DNA of 64,000 nucleotides from Aquipuribacter nitratireducens (GTDB lineage Bacteria; Actinomycetota; Actinomycetes; Actinomycetales; JBBAYJ01), in the NCBI RefSeq assembly GCF_037860835.1, contig NZ_JBBEOG010000005.1, positions 124,001 to 188,000 of the forward strand. Direction: 5' to 3'. Below the pieces are notes generated by a model that was not told where the DNA came from, did no database searches, and worked only from the letters and a program-made list of their open reading frames with translations. The stretch's first letter is position 1. The number at the start of each line of letters is the position of its first letter. Position numbers and translations under genes: made by a program. Positions 15,472 to 22,377 of this stretch are shown here, piece by piece.

Positions 15472-16074
15472 ATGGCACCGAGTGTTGGCAGGCCGTTGGG
15501 CTTCGAACGCGACGCTGCGCTTGATGCGGTGGTGGACGCCTTCTGGACGCACGGCTACGCCGGCGCGACCACGTCCCTGCTGGAAGCCTCGACCGGCCTG
15601 GCGCGGTCGAGCCTGCTCAACACCTTCGGCCCCAAGGACCGGCTGTGCCTCGCGGCGGTGGACCGGTACCAGGAGCGGATGGACGCGTGGCTGGTGGCCC
15701 CGATGGCCAGCGGCGAGGAGGGGGTGGCGGACCTCGAGCGGTTCTTCGACGTGCTGGCGTCCTTGAAGGAGTCGCCACCGGGATCCAGCGGTTGCCTGGT
15801 GGTCAACCTCTCGGCCGAGGCCCCGGCCAGGCTGGAGGGCATGGCGCAGCGGGTCGAGCGCTACCGGAGCCACCTTCGTGACGGGTTCGTGGCGGCGTTG
15901 GGGCGGGCCGAGCGGCTGGGTGAGATCACTCCTGGCTCCCGAGCCCAACGTGCCGACCTCCTCCTGGGCATCGCCGTGGCAGTGAACTGGACGGCCCGGT
16001 CAGTCTCCGCGCAGGAGGCGCAGCGGCTCGCTCGCTCGGCCGCGGCGCTTCCCCGCGAGTGGGCTGGCTGCTGA
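15472..16074 (+). CDS. TetR/AcrR-family transcriptional regulator
   Basis: A 200-residue TetR regulator. The N-terminal helix-turn-helix is clear (GRPLGFERDAALDAVVDAFW, HGYAGATTSLLEASTGLARS, then SLLNTFGPKDRL), in the AcrR-like subgroup that opens with GRPxxF. The C-terminal domain has the TetR_C pattern GCLVVNLSAEAP followed by helices for dimerisation and ligand binding. The ATG at 15472 follows AAAGGAGGAG, a strong ribosome site. It is divergent from the SRPBCC gene and likely controls that promoter and its own through sites at 15402-15460. The ligand is unknown; the adjacent SRPBCC protein may handle the same molecule. Confidence 0.9.
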   Translation: MAPSVGRPLGFERDAALDAVVDAFWTHGYAGATTSLLEASTGLARSSLLNTFGPKDRLCLAAVDRYQERMDAWLVAPMASGEEGVADLERFFDVLASLKESPPGSSGCLVVNLSAEAPARLEGMAQRVERYRSHLRDGFVAALGRAERLGEITPGSRAQRADLLLGIAVAVNWTARSVSAQEAQRLARSAAALPREWAGC

Positions 16075-16148
16075 GTCGCGGCGGGCGGCGGCTCGGGTCG
16101 GCCGTTCGAACGCGCTCATGGTGAAGTTGACTCATCGCTCGGCCCTGC

Positions 16149-16156
16149 CCGGGGTC
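16149..16156. repeat. 8-bp target duplication, left copy (IS256)
   Basis: CCGGGGTC, identical to 18916-18923 and directly abutting the inverted ends of the IS256-family element. Confidence 0.75.
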
Positions 16157-16208
16157 GGTCAAGTCCACGGCGGTGGTGTACGAAGTCGATCCTTCGTCGG
16201 GCGTGTCG

Positions 16209-16415
16209 TCAGGCGGCGGTCACCTCCTTGCCGACGGTGATGGCGGGTGAGCCGGTCGACGTCGTGGCGTCGGGGGTTGCGTCGGGCTCGGTGACGAGGG
16301 TCATGCGGGAGCGGGCGAGGACGTCCAGGCCGAGGTAGCGGCGGCCCTCGGTCCACTCGTCGTGCTGCTCGGCCAGGACCGCCCCGACGAGGCGAATCAG
16401 GGAGACGCGGTCGGG
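16209..16415 (-). pseudogene. IS256 transposase, C-terminal piece
   Basis: Reads PDRVSLIRLVGAVLAEQHDE followed by a WTEGRRYLGLDVL segment, the conserved C terminus of IS256-family transposases, and ends in a TGA at 16209-16211. It has no start and is the continuation of the protein at 18794-17727, separated from it by about 1.3 kb of IS110 sequence. About 69 codons are displaced. The catalytic residues are all on the other piece, so this part only contributed the C-terminal helices. Confidence 0.85.
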
Positions 16416-16427
16416 GCGCCGCTATCG

Positions 16428-17489
16428 TCAAGCGGCCGGGGCCAGTCCTTGATCGTCGGGCTGGTGGAGGTCGGCGGTCATGGCTCGGTAGACGACGTTG
16501 GCGAGGTGTCTCTTGAGGCAGCGGCGAGCCTCGGCGGCGGTCTTGCCTTCTGTTCGCTTCCTGGCGAGGAACTCGCGAGCTGGGGGGTGCCAGCGGGCCT
16601 GGACCATGGCGATGGTGAAGAGGGCGCGGTTGAGTTGACGGTTGCCGCCGCGGGCGAGCCTGTGTCGCTGGGTGTTGCCGCTCGAGGCAGGCACCGGGGC
16701 GACGCCGGCGTGGGCCGCGAAGGCCGCGGCAGAGGCGTAGTGCCGGACGTCGCGCGCCTCGCCGAGGAGCTTGGCGGCAACTAGCGGGCCGACGCCGGGG
16801 ATGGCCAGCAGTCGTGTCGGGCGCCGGCGTTCGAGTTCGGCGTTGATGTCGCGCTCCAGGTCGGCTTGCTCGTCACGTAGTGCGTTGAGGCGTCGTAGGT
16901 GGGCCAGTGCCAGCCTGGCTCGCGTGGGGTCGCTCCTGCGGGCGCGCAGGGTCAGGCTGCGTGCGCGGGCGAAGGCGGGCCTGCTGTTCAGCGGCCCGGT
17001 GATCTGCTGGTAGCCCGGTGACATGACGAGTAGCAGTGCGTGCAGCCGGTTGCGGAGGCGGGCCTCTTCCTGCACCAGCTGGTCGCGGGCGTCGACCAGC
17101 AGCTTCAGATCGGCGTCCAGGTGGGCCTCGTCCATCACCGGAAGGTCCGGCTCTCGCAGGGCGACCCGGGCGATGGCGACCGCGTCTCCCTCGTCGTCCT
17201 TACCGCGTCGACGCGAACGCTTCCGTTCCTCCGCGGTCAAGTTGGAGGAGACGTCCACGACGGTGTGGCCGGCGGCGAGGAGCAGCCGGGCAAGTGGGAG
17301 CCCGTAGCCCTTGCTGCCTTCGAGGGCGACCTTCGCGGCGCCCATGCTGGCCACCCACTCGACGAGGCGTGCGAGCTGTTTCGGTGCGGCTCCTACTTCG
17401 TGTCGTGCCAGGCACCGACCGAGCTCATCGACGGCTGCCGCCACGTGGACACGACTGTGCGGGTCGATCCCGATCACAAGGGATGTCAT
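16428..17489 (-). CDS. IS110-family transposase (DEDD recombinase)
   Basis: A 353-residue transposase. The N-terminal RuvC-like DEDD domain shows GIDPH (Asp9), ALEGSKGYG (Glu57) and KDDEGDAVAIAR (Asp98/99/102). The C-terminal Transposase_20 domain shows LLAIPGVGPLVAAKLLGEA and HAGVAPVPASSGNTQRH, where the serine acts as nucleophile in this family. Length is normal and the frame is intact, so the element could be active. The ATG at 17489 follows GGAAGGAAAA on the minus strand. IS110 enzymes are guided by a bridge RNA transcribed from the noncoding end; the adjacent 237 bp are the place to look. Confidence 0.93.
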   Translation of the reverse strand: MTSLVIGIDPHSRVHVAAAVDELGRCLARHEVGAAPKQLARLVEWVASMGAAKVALEGSKGYGLPLARLLLAAGHTVVDVSSNLTAEERKRSRRRGKDDEGDAVAIARVALREPDLPVMDEAHLDADLKLLVDARDQLVQEEARLRNRLHALLLVMSPGYQQITGPLNSRPAFARARSLTLRARRSDPTRARLALAHLRRLNALRDEQADLERDINAELERRRPTRLLAIPGVGPLVAAKLLGEARDVRHYASAAAFAAHAGVAPVPASSGNTQRHRLARGGNRQLNRALFTIAMVQARWHPPAREFLARKRTEGKTAAEARRCLKRHLANVVYRAMTADLHQPDDQGLAPAA

Positions 17490-17726
17490 GGGGTTTTCCT
17501 TCCGGCCGTAGGGTCGAGGCCGGGTGGCTGTGGACACTCCTGTCGTCCGGTCCATCACGCCGCTATCAGGTCACGCAGCCACCCGTGAGGTGCCGAGGAG
17601 ACTGGCCCTAACGGGGTCAGACCCGTGGCGCGGGTCGACGGAAAGATTCCGGGTCATCCTCGGCACCTCGTTGAGCCTGGCAGTCGGCTGTCGCCGGGGC
17701 CGCCAGGGGCCAACAGGAACACACAG
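17490..17726 (-). ncRNA. Candidate IS110 bridge RNA region
   Basis: The 237-bp noncoding 5' end of the IS110 element lies between the IS256 junction and the transposase start. It contains a perfect 12-bp inverted repeat (17587-17598 and 17658-17669, GAGGTGCCGAGG and its complement) enclosing about 59 bases, so it can form a large stem-loop. In IS110-family elements such as IS621 the bridge RNA comes from this position. The location and the fold potential are seen; that an RNA is made is inferred from the family. Confidence 0.5.
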
Positions 17727-18794
17727 GAAGATCCCGACGACGTCGGTGCGGCGGCGGATCTCCCGGTTGAGCCGCTCCTGGGGGTTGTTGGACCAGATCT
17801 GCCGCCAGATCTCCTTGGGGAACGCGGTGAAGGCGAGGACGTCGGCGCGCGCGGCTTCCAGGTGCTCCGCGACCCGCGGCAGCTTGTCGTGGACGGTGTC
17901 GAGGACCCGGTCGAACTGCGCGTTCACGCTGGCGGCGTCGGGCTGGTCGTAGACGGAGTGCAGCAGCGCCTTCACCCACCCCCACGAGCTCTTCGGTGTC
18001 GCAGCCATCAGGTTCGCCGCGTAGTGGGTCCGGCACCGCTGCCAGGCAGCGCCAGGCATGGTCGCGCCGATGGCCGCGACGAGGCCGGCGTGGGCGTCGG
18101 AGGTGACGAGCTGGACGCCGTTCAGGCCGCGGGCGACCAGGTCGCGGAAGAACCCCAACCAGCCGGCGCCGTCCTCGGCGCTGGTGACCTGCAGGCCGAG
18201 GATCTCCCGGTGCCCGTCGGCGTTCACGCCCGTGGCGAGCAGGGCGTGGACGTTGACGACTCGTCCGCCCTCGCGGACCTTCATCACCAGCGCGTCCGCG
18301 GCGACGAACGTGTACGGGCCGGCGTCCAGCGGCCGGGTGCGGAAGGCCGCGACCTGCTCGTCCAGCTCCGCCGCCATGACGCTGACTTGGCTCTTGGACA
18401 GGCGGGTGATGCCGAGGGCCTCGACGAGCTTCTCCATCCGGCGCGTGCTGACGCCGAGGAGGTAGCACGTCGCCACGACCGAGGTGAGAGCTCGTTCAGC
18501 GCGGCGGCGTCGCTCCAGCAGCCAGTCCGGGAAGTACGTCTCCCGCCGCAGCTTCGGGATCGCGACGTCGATCGTGCCGGCGCGGGTGTCCCACTCCCGG
18601 TGCCGGTAGCCGTTACGGCGGTTCACGCGGTCCTCGCTGCGGGCGCCGTACTCGGCGCCGCACACCGAGTCGGCGTCGGCGGACAGGAGTGTGTTGACGA
18701 AGGTGGTGAGCATCTGACGGAGCAGATCGGGACTGGCTTGCTGCAGGTGCTCCTCGAGGAAGCGGGCAGGGTCGATACTGGACGGAGCGGTCAT
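17727..18794 (-). pseudogene. IS256-family transposase, N-terminal piece with full catalytic core
   Basis: The first 356 residues of an IS256/Mutator-type transposase, from MTAPSSIDPARFLEEHLQQA to RRRTDVVGIF, where the IS110 insertion begins. The frame reads on into IS110 sequence and stops at 17571, giving a 407-residue chimera. The three catalytic acids survive: AADALVMKVREG (Asp), TSDAHAGLVAAIG (Asp) and NPQERLNREIRRR (Glu). Only the C-terminal 69 residues are lost. Whether the chimera has any activity is unknown, and the interrupted element is probably immobile. The start at 18794 follows GAGGAAT on the minus strand. Confidence 0.85.
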
Positions 18795-18915
18795 CGCGGG
18801 ATTCCTCTTCGAGTCGGTTGTGAGAGATCACTCGAAGGATCACGCGGTGGCCGCCTTCGTTCACGTAGGCACGCTCACCGCTCTGGCCTCGTACACCACT
18901 GTCGTGGACTCCACT

Positions 18916-18923
18916 CCGGGGTC
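18916..18923. repeat. 8-bp target duplication, right copy (IS256)
   Basis: CCGGGGTC, the partner of 16149-16156, supporting the outer limits of the IS256-family element as one unit that includes the nested IS110. Confidence 0.75.
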
Positions 18924-18997
18924 ACGGTGCAACGCCCCTTCACAGGGCGAGGCGGCCATATCGGTGATTGTTAAGGCGCGCCGGCCGTTGAACTGCG

Positions 18998-19168
18998 ACC
19001 CCGCAGCCCCGTGACCACCACCGACTGCTCGGTGTAGCCCGCCGCGAGGCGCTGCAGCAGCACCCGGAGGTCCTCGACCTCAGCGGCACGACCCGCGAAG
19101 TGCCGCGGCGGAACCTCCGCGTTCGGGGTGTACGGGTCGTGTCCGCGATCCCCACGAGGGCTCTTCAC
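18998..19168 (-). pseudogene. AAA ATPase N-terminal fragment, cut at the Walker A motif
   Basis: Reads DPYTPNAEVPPRHFAGRAAE, then VEDLRVLLQRLAAGYTEQSV and VVTGLRG, the standard opening of actinobacterial AAA (ORC1-like) ATP-binding proteins, where GLRGVGKT is the P-loop. The match ends abruptly inside the P-loop at about 18998 and unrelated sequence follows, so no ATPase can be made. A GTG at 19168 would start it at VKSPRG. The break lies 75 bp beyond the IS256 target duplication, so that insertion did not directly cause it. Confidence 0.65.
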
Positions 19169-19298
19169 TCGGTTGGGAGCATCCGTGAAGCTCGAACCGG
19201 CTGTCGCGTACCTGAGGGGTCTCACCGACGAGGCAGGCCTCTACGCGCCCGTCCGTACACGGCGGTCACCGGCCAGCGTCGGCCGTCACCAAAGTGGC

Positions 19299-19319
19299 TG
19301 TGCCCGTCCCGTGCCCCCG
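19299..19319 (+). repeat. paired GTGCCC repeat, module 2 left arm
   Basis: Identical to 734-754; two GTGCCC units 11 bp apart, in the same orientation relative to the tRNA 3' half. Confidence 0.55.
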
Positions 19320-19561
19320 GGCGGCAGACGACCCACGAACCTGCAGGTCAGGGGCCGTACAGCAGACGTTCTTGAAAACCGTTGAACGGGTACCCATCCC
19401 CGTTTCGTGGGTTCGAATCCCACGCCCTCCGCGTTGCCGATCATGGCTCTGACCAGCGCGAACATGCCGACGGGCGTCGGGTCGCATGGCCGCAGCGTCA
19501 CACATCCTGTCGACGGTGTGACGCACCGTCGCCGACGCCGTGAACGGACCGTTGACCAGCA

Positions 19562-19569
19562 TGTTTACC
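19562..19569. repeat. 8-bp target duplication, left copy (ISL3)
   Basis: TGTTTACC directly before the left inverted repeat; identical to 21091-21098. Confidence 0.9.
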
Positions 19570-21090
19570 GGCTCTTCCGACTTGAGGTGGGTCACGGCAG
19601 TCGGGGGTCGGTGAGTCCGCCGCCGATCAGGAGCATCCGCAGGCGGTAGTTCTTGAGGTTGCGGAAGCCGCGGGCGATGCGGCGGTGCAGTTCGATGAGG
19701 CCGTTGATGGCTTCGGTGCCGCCGTTGCTGGAGCGGTCGGTGTCGAAGTACGCGAGCAGCGCCTCGCGCCACTTGCGGAGGGTGCGGCCGAGGCGGGCGA
19801 GCTCGGGAACAGGACACGATGGCAGCGACGTGATGAACTGTTCTGCGATCTTGCGGCCCTCGGCCGGGCGGGGGTGGCGGTAGGCCAGTCGGAGCCGTTG
19901 CGCGACGCCCCACGCGAGGCCGACCTCCTCGTGCTCGACGCGGGCGTCGAGGGCGGTGGACAGCCGCGCCCACTGCCGGTCGGTGAGCTTCTCGGCGCCG
20001 GCGCGGAGGATGTTGCGGATCCGGTACAGCGGGTCGTCGCGGTGACCTCGGTGCCCGAGGATGTCCTGCTGCACGCGTCGGCGTACCTCGTCGACGACGG
20101 CGGTGCCGAGCTTTATGACGTGGAATGCGTCCAGGACGGCGGTGGCGTCCTCGAGCTCGTCGTCGATGGCGTTCTTGTAGCCGTGGAACGGGTCCAGGGT
20201 GGCGACCTCGACCCCGCTGGTGAAGGCCTCCCCGCGCTCCTTCAACCAGTCGCCGTAGGCGCGACCGGAGCGGCCGGGCACCAGGTCGAGGAGGCGGGCG
20301 CGGACACGTCCATGCTGGTCACGGGACAGATCCACCATCCCGGTGAGCTCCTTCGGCCCTCGCCCGCCGTCCTCAACGGGCTTGGTGGAGACGTGGTGCC
20401 AGATGTGCTCGTCGACGCCAAGTGCGGTCACGTCCTCGAAGCGGGCCGGGTCGGCGGCCATCGCCTCCAGCAGCGGCTCGACAGCCCGCCACACCGTCGT
20501 CCAGGTCGTGCCGAGCTGCCGAGCGAGGCCCTGGATCGAGGCGTGCTCCCGGCGCAGCTGGGCGATCGACCACCACGCCGCCCGGGTCGACAGCAGCGCC
20601 CGGGGCCGGGCGATGTCGTCGTGGATCTCGGTAAAGGACCCGGTCGGGCACGCCGGCTCCAGGCACCGCCAGGTCCGCTTGCGCCACACCAGCTGCACCG
20701 CACGCCCGGCGCTGGGGACGTCGACCAGAGCGACGTCGCGGCGACCGCGGGCGCGGGCGACGACGCCGCACTGCCGGCAGCCCATCGGCGCCGCCGGTGT
20801 CTCCACGACGACCCGCAGGCTGCCGTCACCGCGACTCTCGACGGCGATGACGTGCACGCCGTCCAAGCCAAGGAGCAGGTCGCAGCGGTCGCAGTAGCCG
20901 GCGAACGAGGACTCCAGCGACGAGCACGGACAGGAGCCAGAGCGCGCGTCATCGCACGCCGTAGCCTTCGACATGTCGAGGCCTTCCGACGGTGTGTGTG
21001 GTTACCGCCGATCTTGGAAGGCCTCGACCCTTCCCCCGCCTCAGCTCACGCCCGCGTGTCCCGGCCGCCCCACCTCAAGTCGGAAGAGCC
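19570..21090 (-). mobile_element. Complete ISL3-family insertion sequence
   Basis: A 1,521-bp element bounded by perfect 22-bp inverted repeats (19570-19591, starting GGCTCTTCCGACTTGAGGTG, and its exact complement at 21069-21090). It is flanked by the 8-bp direct repeat TGTTTACC (19562-19569 and 21091-21098). Perfect ends, target duplication and an intact transposase indicate a recent, possibly active insertion into the att-like module. Confidence 0.95.
19592..20974 (-). CDS. ISL3-family transposase
   Basis: A 460-residue transposase of the ISL3 family. An N-terminal zinc-binding region (GCRQCGVVARARG, then RTWRCLEPACPTGSFTE) is followed by a helix-turn-helix (SIQGLARQLGTTWTTVWRAV) and the DDE domain (ALGVDEHIWHHVS; ATLDPFHGYKNAID; VLDAFHVIKLG). 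The C-terminal NGGTEAINGLIELHRRIARG and FRNLKNYRLRMLL segment carries the last acidic residue. Length and motifs are complete. It lies just inside the perfect inverted repeats, with its stop next to the left end. No passenger genes are present. Confidence 0.95.
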   Translation of the reverse strand: MSKATACDDARSGSCPCSSLESSFAGYCDRCDLLLGLDGVHVIAVESRGDGSLRVVVETPAAPMGCRQCGVVARARGRRDVALVDVPSAGRAVQLVWRKRTWRCLEPACPTGSFTEIHDDIARPRALLSTRAAWWSIAQLRREHASIQGLARQLGTTWTTVWRAVEPLLEAMAADPARFEDVTALGVDEHIWHHVSTKPVEDGGRGPKELTGMVDLSRDQHGRVRARLLDLVPGRSGRAYGDWLKERGEAFTSGVEVATLDPFHGYKNAIDDELEDATAVLDAFHVIKLGTAVVDEVRRRVQQDILGHRGHRDDPLYRIRNILRAGAEKLTDRQWARLSTALDARVEHEEVGLAWGVAQRLRLAYRHPRPAEGRKIAEQFITSLPSCPVPELARLGRTLRKWREALLAYFDTDRSSNGGTEAINGLIELHRRIARGFRNLKNYRLRMLLIGGGLTDPRLP

Positions 21091-21098
21091 TGTTTACC
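21091..21098. repeat. 8-bp target duplication, right copy (ISL3)
   Basis: TGTTTACC directly after the right inverted repeat; identical to 19562-19569. Confidence 0.9.
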
Positions 21099-21137
21099 CC
21101 GCGAGGGCGGGCTTCACGGGGGGCTTGATCAAGAGCG

Positions 21138-21158
21138 TGTGCCCCATACGTGCCCCCG
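21138..21158 (+). repeat. paired GTGCCC repeat, module 2 right arm
   Basis: One base different from 1035-1055. Additional looser GTGCC units follow at about 21160-21178, which may extend the arm site. Confidence 0.5.
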
Positions 21159-21361
21159 GTGTGCCTGACCTGTGCCCGAGAGGAACCGCCGAGAAGGTGG
21201 CACCTGCGCGGTGCTCGAGGGTCCCTTCAGGGACGGCGCGAGTGCCCCTCGCGGGTGCGCGAGACGGGGGCCGACGCACCGAGTCGGAGTCGGTCCGGCG
21301 CGACGCCGTCGACGTCATCCTCGTTCTGGACACTCCCGGGGGCGGCAAGTTACTTTGTGAC

Positions 21362-21590
21362 GTGGGTGTTCGGCCGATCATCGCCGACAGTGCCCGCAAG
21401 CACGGCGTCAGCGAGGAGGACATGCTGCGCCTACGAGCACCCGATCCGCGTCTTCGACCTCGACGACGGCTTCACGATGGTGATCGGCGCCAACCGCGCC
21501 GCGATCGTCTACGAGCTCGGCGTCATCGACGGGGCGCTTGCTCCCGTCATCGTCCACGCTATGAGGGCACGAGAGAAGTTCCTGAGGTGA
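21362..21590 (+). pseudogene. Small toxin-like protein, frameshifted
   Basis: The first frame reads VRPIIADSARKHGVSEEDML and the next frame continues AYEHPIRVFDLDDGFTMVIG, then ANRAAIVYELGVIDGALAPV and IVHAMRAREKFLR, ending at 21590. Together they form a protein of about 75 residues seen in actinobacterial two-gene modules, usually annotated as a hypothetical or toxin-like protein next to a short HTH protein. A net +1 shift at about 21428 breaks it. The stop overlaps the start of the next gene (TGATG), the coupling typical of toxin-antitoxin pairs. The toxin assignment rests on that context, not on a recognised catalytic motif. Confidence 0.55.
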
Positions 21591-21868
21591 TGACCATGCC
21601 GCGCACCGTGCAAGACATCCTCGACCACGCCGACGAGCTCGCTCGACGCTTCGAGACCTACGAGCCCACCGCCGCCGACGAGCGGGACCCGCAGACCTAC
21701 AAGGCGCTGCGCGACGCGGCGATGGCCCGAGCCGAAGCCGAACGGTCCATCGCCGCGGCGGTGGCCGACGCCCGGGCAGACGGCTGCTCCTGGGCCAGCA
21801 TCGGCGCGATGCTCGGCACCTCCGGTGAGGCCGCCCGCCAGCGCTACGGCGCCAAGCAGCAGGCGTAG
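21590..21868 (+). CDS. Short HTH protein, probable antitoxin partner
   Basis: A 92-residue acidic protein: helical N terminus (RTVQDILDHADELARRFETY), a central alanine-rich helix and a C-terminal helix-turn-helix (DGCSWASIGAMLGTSGEAAR, then QRYG). The HTH resembles those of small antitoxins and sigma-like DNA-binding modules. It starts inside the stop of the frameshifted toxin-like gene. An intact antitoxin beside a broken toxin is the expected outcome when a toxin decays first. DNA binding is likely from the HTH; antitoxin activity is inferred. Confidence 0.65.
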   Translation: MTMPRTVQDILDHADELARRFETYEPTAADERDPQTYKALRDAAMARAEAERSIAAAVADARADGCSWASIGAMLGTSGEAARQRYGAKQQA

Positions 21869-21931
21869 ATCGGGTAGGTCGACCGCGGACGGTACTGACC
21901 GGTTCCCGCGACGCGCGTGGAAGGCGGCGCC

Positions 21932-22174
21932 ATGTGCACCGAGAAGGTGGAGGTCTTCGACGACCTCGCCCGGCCGACCCTGACCAGTCTCACGGTGAAC
22001 GCCGGGACCAGCGGGCGGCTGCCCGCCGCCCTGGCCGGTACGTACAAGCAGTCGGTGACCTACGACGCCCTCGGGAACATCGACTCCCGCACCCTGCCCG
22101 CGGTGCCGGGGATGCCGGCGGAGACCATCCACTAGAACTACGACACCCGCGGGCAGCTGCAGCGGGTGGCACCC
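21932..22174 (+). pseudogene. RHS/YD-repeat remnant
   Basis: Contains VFDDLARPTLTSLTVNAGTS, SVTYDALGNIDSRTLPAVPG and, after an in-frame TAG at 22133-22135, NYDTRGQLQRV. TYDALGN and NYDTRGQ are the YD-repeat units of RHS proteins, which are normally over a thousand residues. This is therefore a scrap of an RHS polymorphic toxin or a related wall protein. The following 190 bp hold an open but unrecognised frame ending in EAELVVDDS at 22332. Confidence 0.6.
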
Positions 22175-22377
22175 GCGAGCAGGTGGACGGCCTCGTCCTC
22201 GCCGCCCCGGCCCACGGCGGGACACTGCTGTTCCCCGACAGGCACCCACACGCCGGGGACCCCAGCACTACGCCGCCTACCTCAGCGACAAGCGACGGCT
22301 ACGAGGCCGAACTGGTGGTCGACGACAGCTGACCACCGACGCTCACCCTGGGAGCCCTGCGTCCCCCGGTGTCTCGC

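Larger units (their letters stand above)
16416..17726 (-). mobile_element. IS110-family element nested in the IS256 transposase
   Basis: About 1,311 bp, defined by the points where IS256 coding sequence stops (17727) and resumes (16415). It holds one DEDD transposase (17489-16428) and a 237-bp noncoding 5' end. As is normal for this family, no terminal inverted repeats or clear target duplication are seen, so the ends may be off by a few bases. The motif GCCGCTATC occurs both near the 3' end (16418-16426) and inside the 5' noncoding region (17559-17567). Confidence 0.85.
16157..18915 (-). mobile_element. IS256-family element, interrupted by an IS110-family element
   Basis: Imperfect inverted ends of about 28 bp are visible: the left end reads GGTCAAGTCCACGGCGGTGG inward from 16157, and the right end reads AGTGGAGTCCACGACAGTGG inward from 18915. 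The 8-bp direct repeat CCGGGGTC flanks the element exactly (16149-16156 and 18916-18923), as expected for IS256-family target duplication. Without the nested insertion the element would be about 1.45 kb, normal for the family. The transposase reads on the minus strand and is split at the codons for GIF and PDR. Confidence 0.85.
19262..21160 (+). repeat. attP-like module 2, interrupted by ISL3
   Basis: Second copy of the module at 696-1056. Left arm at 19299-19319, tRNA-Ser 3' half at about 19365-19432 (CTTGAAAACCGTT to CCCACGCCCTCCGC) and right arm at 21138-21158. An ISL3 element (19570-21090 plus its 8-bp duplication) sits between core and right arm. Without it the arm-to-arm distance is about 310 bp, against about 301 bp in module 1. 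Sequence after the core is also related (CATGGCTCTGACCAGCGCGA here against CATGCCAGCTCTGACCTGGG). There is no tRNA 5' half. Confidence 0.68.
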
